Positions 10,094 to 19,976 of a DNA stretch of 64,000 bases are shown here, one piece after another (the first letter of the stretch is position 1; the number at the start of each line of letters is the position of its first letter). The notes beneath the pieces were generated by a model that did not search any database, was not told the origin of the DNA, and saw nothing but the letters and a program-made list of their open reading frames with translations. Position numbers and translations under genes: made by a program. The stretch comes from Pseudomonadota bacterium. GTDB lineage: Bacteria; Pseudomonadota; Gammaproteobacteria; Burkholderiales; Thiobacillaceae. The DNA lies in NCBI GenBank assembly GCA_021826065.1, contig JAKADY010000009.1:1-64000 (forward strand), written 5' to 3'.

Positions 10094-10148
10094 CCCATGG
10101 TCGAGATCCTCCGCCCCTCGACCATGGGGGGCTGGCGGGTCGCCAGCC
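10094..10148 (-). terminator. Two stem-loops between ccoP and ccoG
   Basis: In the ccoP-ccoG gap two hairpins can be read. One has an 8-bp stem (10130-10137 with 10141-10148, 3-nt loop). The other is a perfect 12-bp stem, CCCATGGTCGAG at 10094-10105 with its complement at 10117-10128. Neither is followed by a run of U, so they look more like attenuating or RNA-processing/stabilising structures than a classical terminator. Confidence 0.55.
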
Positions 10149-10160
10149 CGATTCAGATGC

Positions 10161-11078
10161 TCAGCGCTTGGACAGCGACAACACGTAGGCCGCCAGGAGA
10201 TGGATCTTGGTCTCGCCCAGATGGGCCTGCGAGGGCATGCCGCCGACGCGCCCTTTGAGGATGCTCTCGACGATGGCCGCCTCGGTGTTACCGAAGCGCG
10301 ACGCCTCATCCGTCAGGTTGGGGAAGCCGGCATCGGCATTGCCCTTGCCGTCCTCGCCGTGGCAGCCGGCGCAGACCGCGTACTTCTCCTTGCCGGCCGC
10401 GGCCAGGGCGGGGTCGTGCGGGCGCCCACCAAGGGACAGGACATAGTGGGCCACCTCGCGCGCGCCCTGCTCGCCGCCGACGGCGTCGCCCAGGGCCGGC
10501 ATTTCGGCCGTGAAGCCGTTGGTGATGCTGGCCTTGATGCGCTCGGGCTCGCCCCCCCACAGCCATTCGTTGTCGGTCAGGTTGGGGAAGTCGCGCGAGC
10601 CCTCGCCGCCGGAGCCGTGGCACTGCGAGCAATAGGTCAGGAACAGACGCTTGCCGCTCTCCATCGCCTTGGGATCGGCCGCCACCGCCTGCAGATCCAT
10701 CTGCAGATAGGGCTTGAAGCGCTTGTCAAACTCAGCATCCACCCGCGCCTTCTCGTCCTGCCACTGGGTGGCGGAGGACCAGTTCCACACCCCGGAGAAC
10801 TTGCCCAGACCGGGATAAAGGATCAGATACAGCACGCTGAAGGCGATGAGGAAATAGAACAGGTACAGCCACCAGCGTGGCAGCGGGTTGTTGTACTCCT
10901 GCAGGTCGCCGTCGAACGTGTGTTCCAGGATCTCGGCCTGCTCGCCAGGGGCCAGCTTGCGCGTGGTCTGGCTGACCAGGATGTAGAGGGTGAACAGGAT
11001 CCCGCCGATGGTCAGGGCGGCGATGTAGTAGTGCCAAAACTCACTGATGAAATCGGGTACCGCGTAGCCTTCGATCAT
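10161..11078 (-). CDS. ccoP: cbb3-type cytochrome c oxidase subunit CcoP (diheme)
   Basis: CcoP, 305 residues, is the diheme c-type subunit that passes electrons to CcoO and CcoN. Two membrane helices (about residues 15-35 and 65-85) are followed by two cytochrome c domains with CSQCH and CAGCH heme sites, and Met ligands in later segments (EMPALGD, GGMPSQAH). A typical NPLPRWWLYLFY motif precedes the second helix. The start overlaps the ccoQ stop by 4 bp. Confidence 0.96.
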   Translation of the reverse strand: MIEGYAVPDFISEFWHYYIAALTIGGILFTLYILVSQTTRKLAPGEQAEILEHTFDGDLQEYNNPLPRWWLYLFYFLIAFSVLYLILYPGLGKFSGVWNWSSATQWQDEKARVDAEFDKRFKPYLQMDLQAVAADPKAMESGKRLFLTYCSQCHGSGGEGSRDFPNLTDNEWLWGGEPERIKASITNGFTAEMPALGDAVGGEQGAREVAHYVLSLGGRPHDPALAAAGKEKYAVCAGCHGEDGKGNADAGFPNLTDEASRFGNTEAAIVESILKGRVGGMPSQAHLGETKIHLLAAYVLSLSKR

Positions 11079-11260
11079 TGCGCTCTCCTCGGGTGATCTT
11101 CGCTCGGGCGCCGGCCCGCATCGTCATCCTCCTGGAAGGGCAGTTGCGCGGCATCGTCGAAGCGTTTGCGGTTGTCCCGGTGGTAGGCCCACCAGACGAT
11201 GCCGATGAATACCAGGAAGAAGAGGACCGTGATGACGGAACCGATGAGGCCGGCGTCCAT
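11075..11260 (-). CDS. ccoQ: cbb3-type cytochrome oxidase subunit CcoQ
   Basis: CcoQ, 61 residues, is a small single-helix subunit that stabilises the CcoNOP complex. One membrane helix (IGSVITVLFFLVFIGIVWWAY) is followed by a charged tail including DDAAQLPFQEDD. The RPSEDH-type C-terminus is unusually Arg/Asp rich. Position between ccoO and ccoP and the overlap with ccoP confirm it. Confidence 0.92.
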   Translation of the reverse strand: MDAGLIGSVITVLFFLVFIGIVWWAYHRDNRKRFDDAAQLPFQEDDDAGRRPSEDHPRRAQ

Positions 11261-11275
11261 GATGGGTCGCTTCGC

Positions 11276-11899
11276 TTACTGCAGCTTGGGCCCGGCCGTG
11301 CCGAGGACCTGCAGGTAGGCGATGAGGGCATCCATCTCCGTCTTGCCTTCCAGCATGGCCGGCGCCTCGGCGATCTCTTCATCCGTGTAGGGATGGCCGG
11401 CCCAGTTCTTGAGCACGGTCATCTTCTTCACGATGTCCTTGCCGGTGGTCTCGGCGACCAACCGCTCGGCCAGCCAGGGATAGGCCGGCATGTTCGACTC
11501 CGGCAGGACGTCCCGCGGCTGCATCAGGTGCACGTAGTGCCACTGGTCGGAGTAGCGCCCGCCAACCCGGTGCAGGTCCGGGCCGGTGCGCTTGGAACCC
11601 CACTGGAAAGGCCGGTCGTAGACGAACTCACCGGCCACCGAAAAGTGGCCATAGCGCTCCGTCTCCGCTCGGAAGGGCCGGACCATCTGCGAATGGCAGG
11701 TGTGACAGCCCTCGCGGATGTAGATGTCGCGGCCGGCCAGTTGCAGGGCGTTGTAGGGCTTGAGGCCCGGCACCGGCTCCGTGGTGGACTTCTGGAAGAA
11801 CAGCGGCACGATCTGCACCAGGCCGCCGATGCTCACCACGATGAAGGAGAGCACCATCAGCCAGCCGATGTTTTTCTCGAGTGCTTTGTGCGAGAACAT
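11276..11899 (-). CDS. ccoO: cbb3-type cytochrome c oxidase subunit CcoO
   Basis: CcoO, 207 residues, is the monoheme c subunit. An N-terminal membrane anchor (about 12-30) precedes a periplasmic cytochrome domain with [14 protein letters not shown]. The conserved [20 protein letters not shown] and [13 protein letters not shown] segments are present. Length is normal. It sits 18 bp after ccoN and 15 bp before ccoQ. Confidence 0.97.
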   Translation of the reverse strand: MFSHKALEKNIGWLMVLSFIVVSIGGLVQIVPLFFQKSTTEPVPGLKPYNALQLAGRDIYIREGCHTCHSQMVRPFRAETERYGHFSVAGEFVYDRPFQWGSKRTGPDLHRVGGRYSDQWHYVHLMQPRDVLPESNMPAYPWLAERLVAETTGKDIVKKMTVLKNWAGHPYTDEEIAEAPAMLEGKTEMDALIAYLQVLGTAGPKLQ

Positions 11900-11917
11900 G
11901 GTGTGCGCTCCTCGTGA

Positions 11918-13339
11918 TCAGGCGTGCACCGCTTCGGGGATGCGCGCATCGTTGACGACACGGCCTGCGGCGACGGTCTTCCAGACGTTGTAGGCCATCA
12001 GCAGCATGCCGGCGAAGAACATGAAGCCTCCGACCAGCCGGATGGTGTAGAAGGGATACATCGCGTTGACCGACTGGGCGAAGCTGTAGGTCAGCGTGCC
12101 GTCGTCATTGGTGGCGCGCCACATCAGGCCCTGGGCCACACCGGCGATCCACATCGAGGCGATGTAGAGCACCACACCGATGGTCGCCCACCAGAAGTGC
12201 ACGTTGATCAGCCGCACGCTCCACATCTCCTCACGCCCGAACAACCTGGGGATCAGGTAGTAAAGCGAGCCGATGGAGATCATCGCCACCCAGCCCAGCG
12301 CACCGGAGTGCACGTGACCGATGGTCCATTCGGTGTAGTGCGACAGGGCATTGACCGTCTTCACCGACATCATGGGCCCTTCGAAGGTGGACATGCCGTA
12401 GAAGGACAGGGCGGTGATCAGGAACTTCAGGATGGGGTCGGTGCGCAGCTTGTGCCAGGCCCCCGACAGGGTCATGATGCCGTTCATCATGCCGCCCCAG
12501 GACGGCGCGATCAGCATGAGCGAGAAGACCATACCGAGCGACTGGGTCCAGTCGGGCAGGGCGGTGTACATCAGGTGATGCGGACCGGCCCACATATAGA
12601 TGAAATTCAGCGACCAGAAGTGGACGATGGACAACCGGTAGGAGTAGATCGGCCGGCCCGCCTGCTTGGGCACGAAGTAGTACATCATGCCGAGGAAGGC
12701 GGTGGTCAGGAAGAAGCCCACGGCGTTGTGCCCATACCACCACTGCACCATGGCGTCATGCACACCGGCGTACATGGAGTAGGACTTGGTGAGCGTGACC
12801 GGGAAGGCCATGCTGTTGACGATGTGCAGCAGCGCGATGGTGATGATGTAGGCGCCGAAGAACCAGTTGGCCACGTAGATGTACTTGGTCTTGCGCTTCA
12901 TGATGGTGCCGAAGAAGAGCACCGCATAGGCCACCCAGACCACGGCGATCAGCACGTCGATGGGCCACTCCAGCTCGGCATACTCCTTGCTGGTGGTGAT
13001 CCCCATGACCAGGGTGACGGCCGCCAGCACGATCACCAATTGCCAGCCCCAGAAGACGAAGGAGGCCAACCCGTCCGAGAGCAGCCGCGTCTGGCAGGTG
13101 CGCTGCACCACGTAGAGCGAGGTGGCGAACAGGGCCGAGCCGCCGAAGGCGAAGATTACGGCGTTGGTGTGCAGGGGTCGCAGGCGTCCGTAGGACAGCC
13201 ACTCGATGCCATAGGTGAGATCGGGCCAGATGAGCTGGGCGGCGATGATCACGCCCACCAGCATGCCGACGATGCCCCAGACCACGGTCATGATGGCAAA
13301 TTGTCGGACGACCTTATAGTTGTATGTAGTCGCTTCCAT
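11918..13339 (-). CDS. ccoN: cbb3-type cytochrome c oxidase catalytic subunit CcoN
   Basis: CcoN, 473 residues, is the catalytic heme b/heme b3-CuB subunit that reduces oxygen at high affinity. Metal-ligand regions are visible: [37 protein letters not shown] and [10 protein letters not shown]. It is predicted to have about twelve membrane helices. A strong ribosome site, GAAGGAG, precedes ATG 13339. A candidate promoter lies about 65 bp upstream, so the structural operon may start here rather than at ccoI. Confidence 0.97.
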   Translation of the reverse strand: MEATTYNYKVVRQFAIMTVVWGIVGMLVGVIIAAQLIWPDLTYGIEWLSYGRLRPLHTNAVIFAFGGSALFATSLYVVQRTCQTRLLSDGLASFVFWGWQLVIVLAAVTLVMGITTSKEYAELEWPIDVLIAVVWVAYAVLFFGTIMKRKTKYIYVANWFFGAYIITIALLHIVNSMAFPVTLTKSYSMYAGVHDAMVQWWYGHNAVGFFLTTAFLGMMYYFVPKQAGRPIYSYRLSIVHFWSLNFIYMWAGPHHLMYTALPDWTQSLGMVFSLMLIAPSWGGMMNGIMTLSGAWHKLRTDPILKFLITALSFYGMSTFEGPMMSVKTVNALSHYTEWTIGHVHSGALGWVAMISIGSLYYLIPRLFGREEMWSVRLINVHFWWATIGVVLYIASMWIAGVAQGLMWRATNDDGTLTYSFAQSVNAMYPFYTIRLVGGFMFFAGMLLMAYNVWKTVAAGRVVNDARIPEAVHA

Positions 13340-13403
13340 ACGGGTCTCCTTCGCGCAAGATTACGGGGGTGGTGCTGTGCGAGTCGCAAAATACGATCCG
13401 CGA

Positions 13404-13432
13404 ATCCTAAATAGCGGTTTGGACCGTGTCAA
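13404..13432 (-). promoter_or_regulatory. Candidate sigma-70 promoter for ccoNOQP
   Basis: On the minus strand a TTGACA hexamer (13427-13432) and a TAGGAT hexamer (13404-13409) are spaced by 17 bp, about 65 bp before the ccoN start codon. I looked for an FNR/Anr site (TTGAT-N4-ATCAA) in this gap and saw none. Predicted from pattern only. Confidence 0.5.
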
Positions 13433-13444
13433 CGCGTCTTAGGC

Positions 13445-13633
13445 CTACTTTCGCACTTTTTCTCGCTCCTCTCCTTTCGCCTCCTCCTCGGGCAGGTCAT
13501 CGTCCATCAGGATGCGGTGGGCAGGCCCCTCCATGTCCTCGAACTGACCGGTCTTGACGGCCCACAGGAAGAAGGCGGCGATCACGGCGACGAAGACCAG
13601 GCTCAGCGGGATGAGCAGATAGAGGATGTCCAT
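13445..13633 (-). CDS. ccoS: cbb3-type oxidase assembly protein CcoS
   Basis: CcoS, 62 residues, is a small membrane protein needed for cofactor insertion into cbb3 oxidases. One N-terminal helix (LLIPLSLVFVAVIAAFFLWAV) is followed by the family signature KTGQFEDMEGPAHRILMDDD and a highly charged tail. It lies between ccoI and ccoN on the same strand, 52 bp after ccoI. Confidence 0.94.
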   Translation of the reverse strand: MDILYLLIPLSLVFVAVIAAFFLWAVKTGQFEDMEGPAHRILMDDDLPEEEAKGEEREKVRK

Positions 13634-13685
13634 GGTCCTGGTAAATATTGACCATTTCTAAGGGCATTGCAAGCGTGCATGACCG

Positions 13686-16112
13686 TCATCCCCTGGCGGT
13701 CTTGGCCAGACGCAGGGCGTTCAACACGACCAGCAGCGAGGACAGCGACATCCCCAGGCCGGCGAGCCAGGGCGTGACATGGCCCAGGGCGGCGGCGGGC
13801 AGGGCGAGGACGTTGTACACGACCGACCAGGTCAGGTTCTGGCGGATGACCACGCGCGTCTTGCGCGCCATCTGCACCCCGTCGGCTAGGCGCAGGAGTT
13901 CGCTCGAAAGCAGGACCATGTCGGCCGCCGCCTGGGCCGCCTCGGCACCCTGATCGATGGCCACGGAGACCTGGGCCTGGGCCAGTACGGGGGCGTCGTT
14001 GACCCCGTCGCCGGTCATCACCACCACCCGTCCCTCGGCCTGCAGGGCCTTGACCGCGGCGAGTTTGTCCTCCGGCAACATGCCGCCGCGCGCATCCTCG
14101 ATCCCCAGTTGTGCCGCCAGGGCCGCGACGTTCTCCGGGCGGTCGCCGGAGTAGAGGTGCAGCCGCATCCCCAAGCGCTTGAGTCGTTCGACCAGCGCCT
14201 GTGCTTGCGGGCGCAGCTCGTCCCCGAGCCCGAACCAGGCGATCACCCCTTGCGCGTCGGCCAGACCGACCGCAGTGAGGCCAGTGGTGAGCCCGGGGTC
14301 CTGGCCGGGGGCGACGAACTCGGGTGCCCCGAGCCGATAGGACACGCCATCGACTCTCCCCTCAACGCCCTGGCCCGGTACGTAGTGCAGGTCCGTGGCA
14401 TGCAGCGAGAGCGACCCGGCCGCCTCGCGCAGGGCCTGGGCGACGGGGTGGGTGGCGCCCTGCTCCAGGGCGGCGGCGAGCCGCAGGGCCTCATCGCGAC
14501 TGCCGCGCAGGACACGAGCCTCGACCAGCCTGAACTCGCCGGTGGTGAGCGTGCCGGTCTTGTCGAAGACGAAATCGGTGGCGCGCGCCAGCGTCTCCAG
14601 GGCATGGCCGCGGGTGGACAGCAGCCCCATGCGGGTGAGCCGACCCAGGGCGGCGGTCAGCGCCGCCGGGGTGGCGAGCGAGAGGGCACAGGGACAGGAG
14701 ACCACCAGGACGGAGACCGTGATCCAGAAGGCGCGGTCCGGGTCGATCTCCAGCCAGACGAGCGCCGTGGCCGCTGCGGCCAGCAGCAGCCCCAGCACGA
14801 ACCAGGCGGCGAAGCGGTCGGCCAGCACCGCCAGGCGCGGCTTCTCGGCCAGCGCCCGGTCGAGCAGGCGCACGATGCCCGAGAGCACGGTGTCGGCGCC
14901 GATCTTCTCGACCCGCACCACCAGGGGGCTGGCCAGGTTGAGGGTGCCGCCGATGACCGGGCTGCCCACGCGCTTGTCCACCGGCTTGGATTCGCCGGTG
15001 AGCAGCGACTCGTCGACGCTGGAGGCGCCCTCGACCACCCGCCCGTCGGCAGGGAAGGCCTCGCCGGGGCCAACCAGGACATAGTCGCCCGGTGCGAGCT
15101 TGACCGCCCCCAGGGTCTCCTCGCTGCGATCGGCGGGGTAGCCCGGCAGGCGCACCGCCGCCGCGGGAATGAGTTTGATAAGGCTCTCAGCCGCCTCGGC
15201 CGACTTCTTGCGGGCGTTCATCTCCAGGAAGCGGCCGGTGAGCAGGAAGAAGACGAACATGGTGACCGAATCGAAATAGACCTCGCCCTGCTGGATCCAG
15301 GTGGCCCAGACACTGGCGGCATAGGCGAGCCCCACGCCCAGGGCCACGGGCACGTCCATGCCCACCCGTCCCATCTTGAAGTCGCGCCAGGCGCCGAGGA
15401 AGAAGGGGGCGGAGGAATAGAACACCACCGGCGTGGTGAGGATCAGGCTGGCCCAGCGCATGAGCATCTCGATGTCATGCGTCATGGTGCCCTCCTCGGC
15501 GAGGTAGACCGGCACCGCGTACATCATCACCTGCATCATCCCCAGGCCGGCGATGGCCAGTCGGCGGATGGCGGCGTTGCGTTCCTTGCGGAATAGCTCC
15601 TCCTGCCGGCTGGTGTCGAAGGGATAGGCGCGATAGCCGATCTCCTGCACCGCCTTGAGGATGTCGGAGAGCTTGATCCGGGTGTTGTCCCAGCGCACCC
15701 GCGCGCGGTGGGTGGAGAAGTTGATGTCGGCGGCGATCACGCCGGGCAGCTGCTGAAGGTGGCGTTCGTTCAACCAGATGCAGGCGGCGCAGACAATCCC
15801 CTCCAGGATGAGACTCGCCTCACGGATGTCGCCCTCGGCCTTGACGAAGCTCTGTTGCACCTCGGGCAGGTCGTAGAGCTGTAGCTTCTTCAGCTCCTCC
15901 AGGGCCGCCTCGGGGGTCTTGGGCAACTCGGTGCGTAGCCGATAGTAGTCGGCGTTGCCCGAATCGATGATGGTCTGGGCCACGGCCTGACAGCCCCGGC
16001 AGCAGGCCGGGTGCACCTGGCCGTCGATGCGGATCGGGTAATCGGCACCGCGGGGGACGGGCTCGCCGCAATGGAAGCAGTGGTGGGGGTCGGGGTGGGG
16101 TGGGGCGGTCAT
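13686..16112 (-). CDS. ccoI: Copper-transporting P-type ATPase CcoI (FixI/CtpA)
   Basis: An 808-residue P1B-type ATPase that supplies copper for the cbb3 CuB site. The N-terminus has a Cys-rich metal-binding part ([15 protein letters not shown]) and a heavy-metal domain with GIVCAACIW. Core motifs are the intramembrane [11 protein letters not shown], phosphorylation site [11 protein letters not shown] loop and [12 protein letters not shown]. Start is ATG 16112; an open frame continues far upstream antisense to aat and bpt but is a GC-driven artefact. It precedes ccoS and is divergent from aat. Confidence 0.95.
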   Translation of the reverse strand: MTAPPHPDPHHCFHCGEPVPRGADYPIRIDGQVHPACCRGCQAVAQTIIDSGNADYYRLRTELPKTPEAALEELKKLQLYDLPEVQQSFVKAEGDIREASLILEGIVCAACIWLNERHLQQLPGVIAADINFSTHRARVRWDNTRIKLSDILKAVQEIGYRAYPFDTSRQEELFRKERNAAIRRLAIAGLGMMQVMMYAVPVYLAEEGTMTHDIEMLMRWASLILTTPVVFYSSAPFFLGAWRDFKMGRVGMDVPVALGVGLAYAASVWATWIQQGEVYFDSVTMFVFFLLTGRFLEMNARKKSAEAAESLIKLIPAAAVRLPGYPADRSEETLGAVKLAPGDYVLVGPGEAFPADGRVVEGASSVDESLLTGESKPVDKRVGSPVIGGTLNLASPLVVRVEKIGADTVLSGIVRLLDRALAEKPRLAVLADRFAAWFVLGLLLAAAATALVWLEIDPDRAFWITVSVLVVSCPCALSLATPAALTAALGRLTRMGLLSTRGHALETLARATDFVFDKTGTLTTGEFRLVEARVLRGSRDEALRLAAALEQGATHPVAQALREAAGSLSLHATDLHYVPGQGVEGRVDGVSYRLGAPEFVAPGQDPGLTTGLTAVGLADAQGVIAWFGLGDELRPQAQALVERLKRLGMRLHLYSGDRPENVAALAAQLGIEDARGGMLPEDKLAAVKALQAEGRVVVMTGDGVNDAPVLAQAQVSVAIDQGAEAAQAAADMVLLSSELLRLADGVQMARKTRVVIRQNLTWSVVYNVLALPAAALGHVTPWLAGLGMSLSSLLVVLNALRLAKTARG

Positions 16113-16146
16113 GTGGTCGGGGATTGTAACGGCTAACTGGATGTGG

Positions 16147-16174
16147 TGAGGGGTGAGGGGTGAGGGGTGAGGGG
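16147..16174. repeat. Heptanucleotide tandem repeat (TGAGGGG x4)
   Basis: Four perfect TGAGGGG units lie in the 96-bp ccoI-aat divergent gap. They are related in period and purine bias to other heptad tracts in this window (20768-20830, 35291-35325, 43106-43218). They sit between two start codons, so they could influence promoter spacing. Confidence 0.8.
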
Positions 16175-16208
16175 CGTCGGCTGCCCGACAATTACGTAAA
16201 ATGCGTGC

Positions 16209-16964
16209 ATGATCCCCTGGCTGCGCGCATCCGACCCATTCCCGCCGGTCGAGCAGGCCCTGGCCGAGCCCAATGGGCTGCTGGCGGCGGGGGCCGACCT
16301 CTCGCCCGAGCGGCTGCTCGATGCCTATCGGCGCGGCATCTTTCCCTGGTTCAACGCCGGCGAGCCCATCCTCTGGTGGTCGCCCGACCCGCGCATGGTG
16401 CTCTTCCCCAACGAGTTCGCACCCAGCCGTTCCCTGCGCAGGCGGTTGCGCCGCGGCGACTACGAGATCCGCGTCGACAGCGCCTTCACCGAGGTCATGC
16501 TGGCCTGTGCCGCGCCGCGTCCGGGTCAGCGCGGCACCTGGATCACACCGCCCATGCTGGCCGCCTATACGCGCCTGCACCGACTCGGATATGCCCACTC
16601 GGTCGAGACCTGGATCGCTGGGCGGCTGGTGGGCGGCCTCTATGGCGTGGCGATCGGCCGGGTCTTCTTCGGCGAGTCCATGTTCACCCGCGTGCCGGAT
16701 GCCTCCAAGATCGCGCTTGCCCACCTGGTGGCGCAACTTCGTGCCTGGGGCTATGGTCTGATCGACTGCCAGATGAGCACGCGCCACCTCGCCTCGCTCG
16801 GCGCCCGCGAGATCCCGCGCCAGGCATTCACCCGCCGGCTCGCCGAACTGACGTCCTTGCCCGGGCAGCCCTCGCCCTGGCGCTTCGCGCCGGCCGACTG
16901 GAATGTACCGGCACGCAATCCAGGGGGGGCCTCGCGAGCGGCTGCGGGCGTCCCGCACCTGTGA
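16209..16964 (+). CDS. aat: Leucyl/phenylalanyl-tRNA-protein transferase Aat
   Basis: Aat, 251 residues, transfers Leu or Phe from tRNA to N-terminal Lys/Arg of substrates, creating N-degrons for ClpS/ClpAP. Family segments include [53 protein letters not shown] and [17 protein letters not shown]. Length is normal (about 230-250), with a slightly extended C-terminus. A TAAAAT hexamer ends only 7 bp before the start codon, so the leader could be very short. It is followed 21 bp later by bpt. Confidence 0.95.
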   Translation: MIPWLRASDPFPPVEQALAEPNGLLAAGADLSPERLLDAYRRGIFPWFNAGEPILWWSPDPRMVLFPNEFAPSRSLRRRLRRGDYEIRVDSAFTEVMLACAAPRPGQRGTWITPPMLAAYTRLHRLGYAHSVETWIAGRLVGGLYGVAIGRVFFGESMFTRVPDASKIALAHLVAQLRAWGYGLIDCQMSTRHLASLGAREIPRQAFTRRLAELTSLPGQPSPWRFAPADWNVPARNPGGASRAAAGVPHL

Positions 16965-16985
16965 CCACCCACGAGCGTTCCGGTC

Positions 16986-17729
16986 ATGACCTTCCTGCGT
17001 GACCTGCCCCTCTACCGCCTGCAGTTCTATCTGACCGCGGCCTACCCGTGCAGCTACCTGCCCGACCGGCTGGCACGCTCGCAGGTCGCCACCCCCACCC
17101 ACCTGGTCGACAGCGTCGTCTTTTCGGAATTGGTGCGGCAGGGCTTCCGCCGCAGCGGCCTGCATGTCTACCGTCCGCGCTGCGACAACTGCCATGCCTG
17201 CGTGCCGGTGCGTCTGCCGGTGGCGGACTTCGCGCCCAATCGGAGCCAACGCCGCTGCCGGGCGCGTAACCAGGACCTCAGCCAGACCCTCAAGCCGCTG
17301 GTGTTCGACGAGACGCACTACCGCCTTTACCAGCGTTATCAGAGCGCGCGTCACGCCGGCGGCGGCATGGATCAGGACGATCGCGAGCAGTACCGCAATT
17401 TCCTGCTCATGAGCCGGGTGGACAGCGCGCTGGTCGAGTACACCCTGGCGGGGCGGGTGGTGATGGTGAGCCTGGTCGACCGCCTGCTCGATGGGCTCTC
17501 GGCGGTCTATGCCTTCTATGAGCCAGAACTGGCTCGGCGCGGGTTGGGGGTCTACAACGTGCTGGCCCTGGTCGAGCTGGCCCGCCGCATGGGGCTGCCC
17601 TATGTCTATCTGGGCTATTGGATCGGCGACAGCCCGAAGATGGCCTACAAACGCCAGTACCGACCGATCGAGGGTCTGATCGATGGCCGCTGGCAGCGTA
17701 TGGAGATCGAACATGGCCCAACTGCCTGA
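16986..17729 (+). CDS. bpt: Aspartate/glutamate leucyltransferase Bpt
   Basis: Bpt, 247 residues, is the ATE1-related aminoacyltransferase that adds Leu to proteins with N-terminal Asp or Glu, feeding the bacterial N-end rule pathway with Aat. The Cys-containing substrate pocket is visible in PCSYLPDR and [17 protein letters not shown]. The C-terminal [28 protein letters not shown] block is typical. It overlaps the next gene by 17 bp. Confidence 0.95.
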   Translation: MTFLRDLPLYRLQFYLTAAYPCSYLPDRLARSQVATPTHLVDSVVFSELVRQGFRRSGLHVYRPRCDNCHACVPVRLPVADFAPNRSQRRCRARNQDLSQTLKPLVFDETHYRLYQRYQSARHAGGGMDQDDREQYRNFLLMSRVDSALVEYTLAGRVVMVSLVDRLLDGLSAVYAFYEPELARRGLGVYNVLALVELARRMGLPYVYLGYWIGDSPKMAYKRQYRPIEGLIDGRWQRMEIEHGPTA

Positions 17730-18267
17730 TGCCGCCGAACAGATCCTGCGCGCGCATGCGCCCTTCATCCACGGGGTCGTGCAGGCCTGCCGTGACCCGG
17801 CCCTGCGGCCCCAGCTCATGGCGATGCTGCAGGCCGCCGAGGATCAGGGCTGGCGCCGGCTCGTCGGCGCCATCCGCGCCATCGTCGAGGGCCGGCGCGA
17901 CCGGTCCGTGCTGTTGGGGCTGGACGACGAGGACCGGGTGATCGCCGAGGCCATCCTGGCCGGCCTGGAAGACCCGGCCAATCTGCCCCCACTGGCGCCG
18001 GCGGGAGACCCCACCACGGCGGCACCGGGGCTCGCCGCCATGATCCATGCCGCCGCCCGGGGCGATGTGCAGGCCTTCACGGCCCTGGCCAACATGGCCG
18101 AGCAGATGCTGCGGGTCGGCGGCGACATGGCCCGGCTGGGCGGCATCATGCGCCGTCTGGTCGATGGCGAACGCGATGCGGACCTCTTGTGCCGGGGCAT
18201 GGGGCCCCTCGGCCGCAGTCTGGTGCTCGACATCCTCAACGAGCTCGCCCGCCTGCGGACGCATTGA
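17713..18267 (+). CDS. Conserved hypothetical protein downstream of bpt
   Basis: A 184-residue protein that I do not recognise. It is soluble, alpha-helical and rich in Ala, Leu and Arg, with no signal peptide, no cofactor motif and no clear repeat. ATG 17713 ([10 protein letters not shown]) is inside bpt. The stop overlaps the following lipoprotein start as TGATG, so it is probably translated as part of the aat-bpt operon. No function is assigned. Confidence 0.7.
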   Translation: MAQLPDAAEQILRAHAPFIHGVVQACRDPALRPQLMAMLQAAEDQGWRRLVGAIRAIVEGRRDRSVLLGLDDEDRVIAEAILAGLEDPANLPPLAPAGDPTTAAPGLAAMIHAAARGDVQAFTALANMAEQMLRVGGDMARLGGIMRRLVDGERDADLLCRGMGPLGRSLVLDILNELARLRTH

Positions 18268-19121
18268 TGCGCGCCTTGCTCGCGCTGGGCCTGTGCAGTC
18301 TCATGCTCTTGGGTTGCGCGGCACCGGGCGGCCCCGCCCCGCAAACCCAGGCGGTGGGTTTTCTGCCTTATCCGCCCGACCCCCGTATCCGACTGGAGGC
18401 GGGGGCCGAGGACCATGCCGCGCGTGTCCATGCCCTGCTCGATGCCGCGGTGGCGCGGGTGGAACGTGTTCACGGCCTGCCCTTCCGTGCGCCGCCGAGC
18501 GTTTATGTCTGTGCGACGGCGGCCTGCTTTGCGCGCCTGGTGAAGACCCCGGGCCTCACGGCGGCCGTGGTGGCGGACAACCGGCTGGTCCTCTCGCCGC
18601 GGCTGTTCAGCGTCGAGGCCGACCGCCTGCCCGGCATCCTCGCGCATGAGCTCTCGCACGTGCATTTAGGACAGCGCCTGGGGCACTACACCCCCTGGAT
18701 CCCGGTATGGTTTCACGAGGGTCTGGCTACCCTGGTGGCGGAGGGCGGCGGCGCCGAGTTCGCCAGCGACGCGGACGCTTGCACCGCGTGGCGGGATGGC
18801 CGGCGGGTCGATTTCGGCCGGCGCGACGTCCCCGGGCAGCGCCACCGCGCCGAGGCCTTCGGACTCAGCATCCACGAGTTCTATCGCCAATCCTGGCGGG
18901 CGGTCGAGCTGCTGCGCGCGCACGACCCGGTGGCGTTCCGGCGCTGGCTCAGCGACCTGCAGGAGGGGACGGATTTCCACATCGCCTTTGCCGATGCCTA
19001 CAATACGGATCTGGCCACCCTCTTGAACTCCCTGCTCGACAGCATCGCCCTCGCCGCAGACCCCGTCACCCATGAAGGATGCGCTCATCCCGGTCCGCAA
19101 GGCGGACATCGCCATCGGTAA
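18267..19121 (+). CDS. Lipoprotein with HExxH metalloprotease-like motif
   Basis: A predicted lipoprotein of 284 residues. The signal peptide ends in a lipobox, LMLLGC, with Cys17. A central AHELSHVHLG segment carries HExxH, followed about 20 residues later by WFHEGLATLVAEGG, a Glu-containing helix as in gluzincin-type (peptidase MA-like) enzymes. This arrangement suggests a zinc peptidase or an inactive relative facing the periplasm. It overlaps the upstream gene by 1 bp and the downstream PilZ gene by 50 bp. Substrate unknown. Confidence 0.75.
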   Translation: MRALLALGLCSLMLLGCAAPGGPAPQTQAVGFLPYPPDPRIRLEAGAEDHAARVHALLDAAVARVERVHGLPFRAPPSVYVCATAACFARLVKTPGLTAAVVADNRLVLSPRLFSVEADRLPGILAHELSHVHLGQRLGHYTPWIPVWFHEGLATLVAEGGGAEFASDADACTAWRDGRRVDFGRRDVPGQRHRAEAFGLSIHEFYRQSWRAVELLRAHDPVAFRRWLSDLQEGTDFHIAFADAYNTDLATLLNSLLDSIALAADPVTHEGCAHPGPQGGHRHR

Positions 19122-19971
19122 GCCCTTGCCCTGGGCGGTCTACGACGCGCAGCACGTCCTGTTGCTCAACAAGGGCGTAGTGGTGACCAGTGAACACCAG
19201 CTCGAGATCCTCATCGAAAAGGGTTTGTACCGTGAGGGAGGCCCCCGTATGCCAGGCGCCCCGCGCCCGCAGCAGGGGGAGGCGGTGCAGGATCAGCCGC
19301 TCGAAGGCGGCGTGGACATTCCCTTCGACCGAGTCAGCCTCGCGCCGGGCGACCTGGTGCAGCTGCAGCCGCTGCAGGAGGGAGTGGACGAGCGCTACAA
19401 CGTGCGCGTCATCGGCATGCTGAAGGGCAAGAGCGTCTTGGTGAGCCACCCCGTGGTCGATGAGAAGTTGATTTTCGTGCGCGAGGGGCAGAATTTCCTG
19501 GTGCGCGCCTTCTCAGGGGTGAATGCCTGTGGCTTCCAGACTCGCGTGCTCAAGGTGAATCTCACCCCTTATCCCTATTTGCACTTGACCTATCCGAACG
19601 TGGTCCACGCCGTGCGCGTGCGGCGGGCCCTGCGTGCCCCGGTGGACATCATCATCGCCATCTATGAGCGTGAGGGTGGGCCGCTGATCGCCTCCGGTCG
19701 CATCGTCGACCTGAGCGTCGGTGGCGCCCGGGTGCACTCACCGGTGCAGTTCGGCGAGAAGGGGGGCCGCGTCTACATCACCTTCAAGGTGAAGCTGGAC
19801 GACATCGAGGAGATCGTCACCACGCCAGCCATTATCCGGTCGCACGGCGAGGAGACCGATGAGAAGGGCAGGCGCATGCAGACGGTGGGGCTGCAGTTCG
19901 GCGAGATCAACCCAGCGCAGCGCCTGATCATCATGAACCTGGTCTATCAGCACCTGTTCAAGGAATATTGA
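19072..19971 (+). CDS. PilZ domain protein (YcgR-like), probable c-di-GMP effector
   Basis: A 299-residue cytoplasmic protein. The C-terminal third is a PilZ domain with the c-di-GMP-binding RxxxR (RRALR) and DLSVGGARV (D/NxSxxG) motifs. The middle resembles the YcgR N-terminal beta domain ([26 protein letters not shown]). The first 80 residues contain a separate module ([18 protein letters not shown]) not found in YcgR. Such proteins can brake flagellar motors when c-di-GMP is high. It overlaps the upstream lipoprotein gene by 50 bp and ends just before thyA. Confidence 0.85.
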   Translation: MKDALIPVRKADIAIGKPLPWAVYDAQHVLLLNKGVVVTSEHQLEILIEKGLYREGGPRMPGAPRPQQGEAVQDQPLEGGVDIPFDRVSLAPGDLVQLQPLQEGVDERYNVRVIGMLKGKSVLVSHPVVDEKLIFVREGQNFLVRAFSGVNACGFQTRVLKVNLTPYPYLHLTYPNVVHAVRVRRALRAPVDIIIAIYEREGGPLIASGRIVDLSVGGARVHSPVQFGEKGGRVYITFKVKLDDIEEIVTTPAIIRSHGEETDEKGRRMQTVGLQFGEINPAQRLIIMNLVYQHLFKEY

Positions 19972-19976
19972 GCGCC

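Noticed and set aside
13340-13444. FNR/Anr box upstream of ccoN
   Set aside because: No TTGAT-N4-ATCAA or close variant is visible. Only a sigma-70-like promoter is supported.
16113-17819. A very long minus-strand open frame continuing upstream of ccoI, antisense to aat and bpt
   Set aside because: The upstream part has no recognisable domain and lies opposite two well-conserved genes. High GC content leaves antisense frames open. The P-type ATPase begins normally at 16112.
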